A stretch of 16,486 nt of DNA from JADJNW01 sp964596135 (GTDB taxonomy: Bacteria; Bacteroidota; Bacteroidia; Chitinophagales; Saprospiraceae), in the NCBI GenBank assembly GCA_964596135.1, contig CAZQTF010000071.1:1-16486 (forward strand), given 5' to 3'. Position 1 is the stretch's first letter. Each line of letters opens with the position of its first letter. This document shows, in pieces, positions 15,200 to 16,486 of the stretch. The notes beneath the pieces are model-generated. The model did not search any database. It saw nothing but the letters and a program-made list of their open reading frames with translations, and was not told the DNA's origin. A program made the position numbers and the translations under genes.

Positions 15200-15432
15200 G
15201 TATTTTTGGTTCCTTCGCGCGGCAAGAGGAGCATGCAGACAGTGATATTGATATTTTGGTAAGCTTTGCGGAGACGATTGACCTTTTCACCCTGGTGCGT
15301 ATGCACCGCGAATTGGAGGAGTTATTACATGGCAAGGTGGATATTGTCACTGAAAAATCTTTACATCCATCGCTTAAGCCCTGTGTTGAAAGGGATTTGC
15401 AAATTATCGCTGACTTTGAAATATTTTTTTAA
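15196..15432 (+). pseudogene. N-terminally truncated minimal nucleotidyltransferase (MNT/MntA-like)
   Basis: 78 codons in the frame one base back from the DUF2442 fragment, reading VGIFGSFARQ and then HADSDIDILVSF, to TAA at 15430-15432. This is the minimal nucleotidyltransferase fold of the antitoxin in HEPN/MNT toxin-antitoxin pairs, which adds AMP to the HEPN toxin. The GS motif (residues 5-6), the D-x-D pair (D17, D19) and the third catalytic Asp (D49 in KVDIV) are all intact. About 25 N-terminal residues expected before the GS motif are missing. No ATG, GTG or TTG precedes the GS motif within the homologous part. No HEPN toxin gene lies in the window. As written it cannot be expressed as a complete enzyme unless a frameshift joins it to the DUF2442 frame. 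Confidence 0.7.
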
Positions 15433-15479
15433 ACCCTTCTTAGTTTTCCACAATGCGTCCAACTTAAAACGCGCTTTCG

Positions 15480-15487
15480 TATCTTTG
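15480..15487 (+). promoter_or_regulatory. Candidate tex promoter -7 box (TATCTTTG)
   Basis: TATCTTTG matches TAnnTTTG exactly and lies 25 bases upstream of the tex ATG at 15513, giving a leader of about 19 bases. A clear -33 element is lacking. The box falls after the stop of the nucleotidyltransferase remnant at 15432, so tex appears to be transcribed independently. Confidence 0.55.
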
Positions 15488-15512
15488 CTTCCCTTTCAAA
15501 AATTTGGAACCG

Positions 15513-16486
15513 ATGACCGAAATGATCCCTCAACTGATTAGTGATACCTTGTCGATCGGCAAGCGGCAGGTGGCTGCTACGATGGAATTATTAGCAGGCG
15601 GCGCCACGATTCCCTTTATTTCGCGCTACCGCAAGGAGGCAACGGGCAGCTTAGATGAAACGCAGGTGGCTGCTATTGACGCCGAGATGAAACGCTTAGA
15701 TACGTTGATCAAACGCAAGGAAACCATCCTCAAAAGCATCACCGATCAGGAGAAACTCACCCCGGAACTGGAGGAAAAAATTAACAATTGCTGGGATAGC
15801 ACGGAATTGGAAGACCTCTACCTGCCTTATCGCCCCAAGCGCAAAACCCGCGCCAGCATTGCCCGCGAGAAAGGACTGGAACCTTTGGCAACTATTATCC
15901 TGGAACAACGCGAACGCGACATTGAGCTGCGTGCCGAGCAATTTATCACTGACGAAGTACCCGATGTAGAGGCTGCTTTAGCCGGCGCCCGCGACATTAT
16001 CGCCGAGTGGGTAAATGAAAATGCGGACGCCCGCAACGCCGTACGCCGCATCTTCGAGCGCAGCGCGAGTATTGGTTCTAAAGTGTTCCTCACCAAACAG
16101 GAAGAAGCCGCGAAGTATCGCGATTATTTTGATTATAATGAGCCTTTGAAGCACGTGCCGAGCCACCGTCTGTTGGCAATTCTTCGCGCAGAAGAAGAAG
16201 GTTTTTTGAGGGTAAGCATTGATATTGAAGAAGAGCAAGCCTTGGCGCGTTTGGAACGGCAGTTTGTGAAAGGCGATAATTCTGCTGCCAATCAGGTCGC
16301 TTTGGCAGTAAAAGATGCTTACAAACGTTTGATGTTGCCTTCGCTGGAGATTGAATTTCGCAACAAAGCCAAGGAAAAAGCCGACGAAGAAGCGATCAAG
16401 GTTTTTGCTGAAAATCTTCGACAATTACTGTTGGCAGCACCGCTGGGTCCGAAGCGCACTTTAGCCATTGATCCGGGCTACCGCAC
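15513..16486 (+). CDS. tex: Transcription accessory protein Tex, partial (3' end beyond window)
   Basis: Tex is a conserved cytoplasmic nucleic-acid-binding protein that interacts with the transcription machinery; it is related to eukaryotic Spt6. The first 324 codons are visible from the ATG at 15513 (a second ATG three codons on is possible). Hallmarks of the N-terminal helical region are present: ATIPFISRYRKEATGSLDE at about 31-49 and ELEDLYLPYRPKRKTRASIA at about 98-117. The window ends in LAIDPGYR (about 317-324), the start of the YqgF/RNase H-like domain. The later HhH motifs and the C-terminal S1 RNA-binding domain lie off the right edge. The full family length is about 700-780 residues, so roughly 55-60 percent is missing. 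No Shine-Dalgarno sequence is seen. Confidence 0.96.
   Translation, partial: MTEMIPQLISDTLSIGKRQVAATMELLAGGATIPFISRYRKEATGSLDETQVAAIDAEMKRLDTLIKRKETILKSITDQEKLTPELEEKINNCWDSTELEDLYLPYRPKRKTRASIAREKGLEPLATIILEQRERDIELRAEQFITDEVPDVEAALAGARDIIAEWVNENADARNAVRRIFERSASIGSKVFLTKQEEAAKYRDYFDYNEPLKHVPSHRLLAILRAEEEGFLRVSIDIEEEQALARLERQFVKGDNSAANQVALAVKDAYKRLMLPSLEIEFRNKAKEKADEEAIKVFAENLRQLLLAAPLGPKRTLAIDPGYR

Noticed and set aside
15433..15512. Search for a HEPN toxin or DUF4160 partner next to the nucleotidyltransferase or DUF2442 remnants
   Set aside because: Only 80 bases separate the remnant from tex, and the upstream 14802-15010 spacer has no open frame matching either family.
15266..15541. 91-codon plus-strand frame overlapping the nucleotidyltransferase remnant and the tex start
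   Set aside because: The nucleotidyltransferase motifs lie in another frame over the same bases, and this frame shows no family pattern.

Overview
The window reads as ordinary chromosomal DNA from a member of the Bacteroidota, probably a Saprospiria or Cytophagia-like environmental lineage (the class is inference). The evidence is a large secreted protein with a type IX secretion (T9SS) style C-terminus, a PorV/PorQ-family outer-membrane barrel, a TonB-dependent receptor with an N-terminal carboxypeptidase-regulatory-like domain, a CarB without its allosteric domain, start codons preceded by AT-rich leaders rather than Shine-Dalgarno sequences, and several exact TAnnTTTG promoter -7 boxes.

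Layout. Positions 1-403 (minus) hold the 5' part of greA, cut by the window edge. Positions 686-9535 (minus) hold a three-gene operon transcribed leftward: a TonB-dependent receptor (9535-5855), a 1336-residue secreted T9SS-type protein (5809-1799) and a PorV/PorQ-like barrel (1738-686). It ends in a strong hairpin terminator at 582-620 that separates it from greA. A 401-bp divergent spacer (9536-9936) separates the operon from a small orphan lipoprotein gene (9937-10611, plus) that ends at a long perfect inverted repeat. carB (10761-13577, plus) follows with its own promoter box. A bidirectional terminator (13598-13639) sits between carB and a convergent lactonase-family lipoprotein gene (14792-13638, minus). 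Positions 15011-15432 (plus) hold a broken accessory locus, in which the first part of a DUF2442 gene abuts the catalytic part of a minimal nucleotidyltransferase gene in a different frame. The window ends inside tex (15513 onward, plus).

How the genes work together. greA, carB and tex are housekeeping genes for transcript cleavage, carbamoyl phosphate synthesis and nucleic-acid binding in transcription. The 686-9535 operon is the most distinctive part. A receptor-type barrel, a large disulfide-capable secreted protein and a private PorV-like barrel are co-transcribed, which suggests a self-contained surface module in which the PorV paralogue serves the neighbouring cargo; that role is inference. 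The DUF2442/nucleotidyltransferase junction looks like deletion decay of toxin-antitoxin-type genes, or a fusion broken by one base. I saw no tRNA, rRNA, CRISPR array, transposase or prophage gene.
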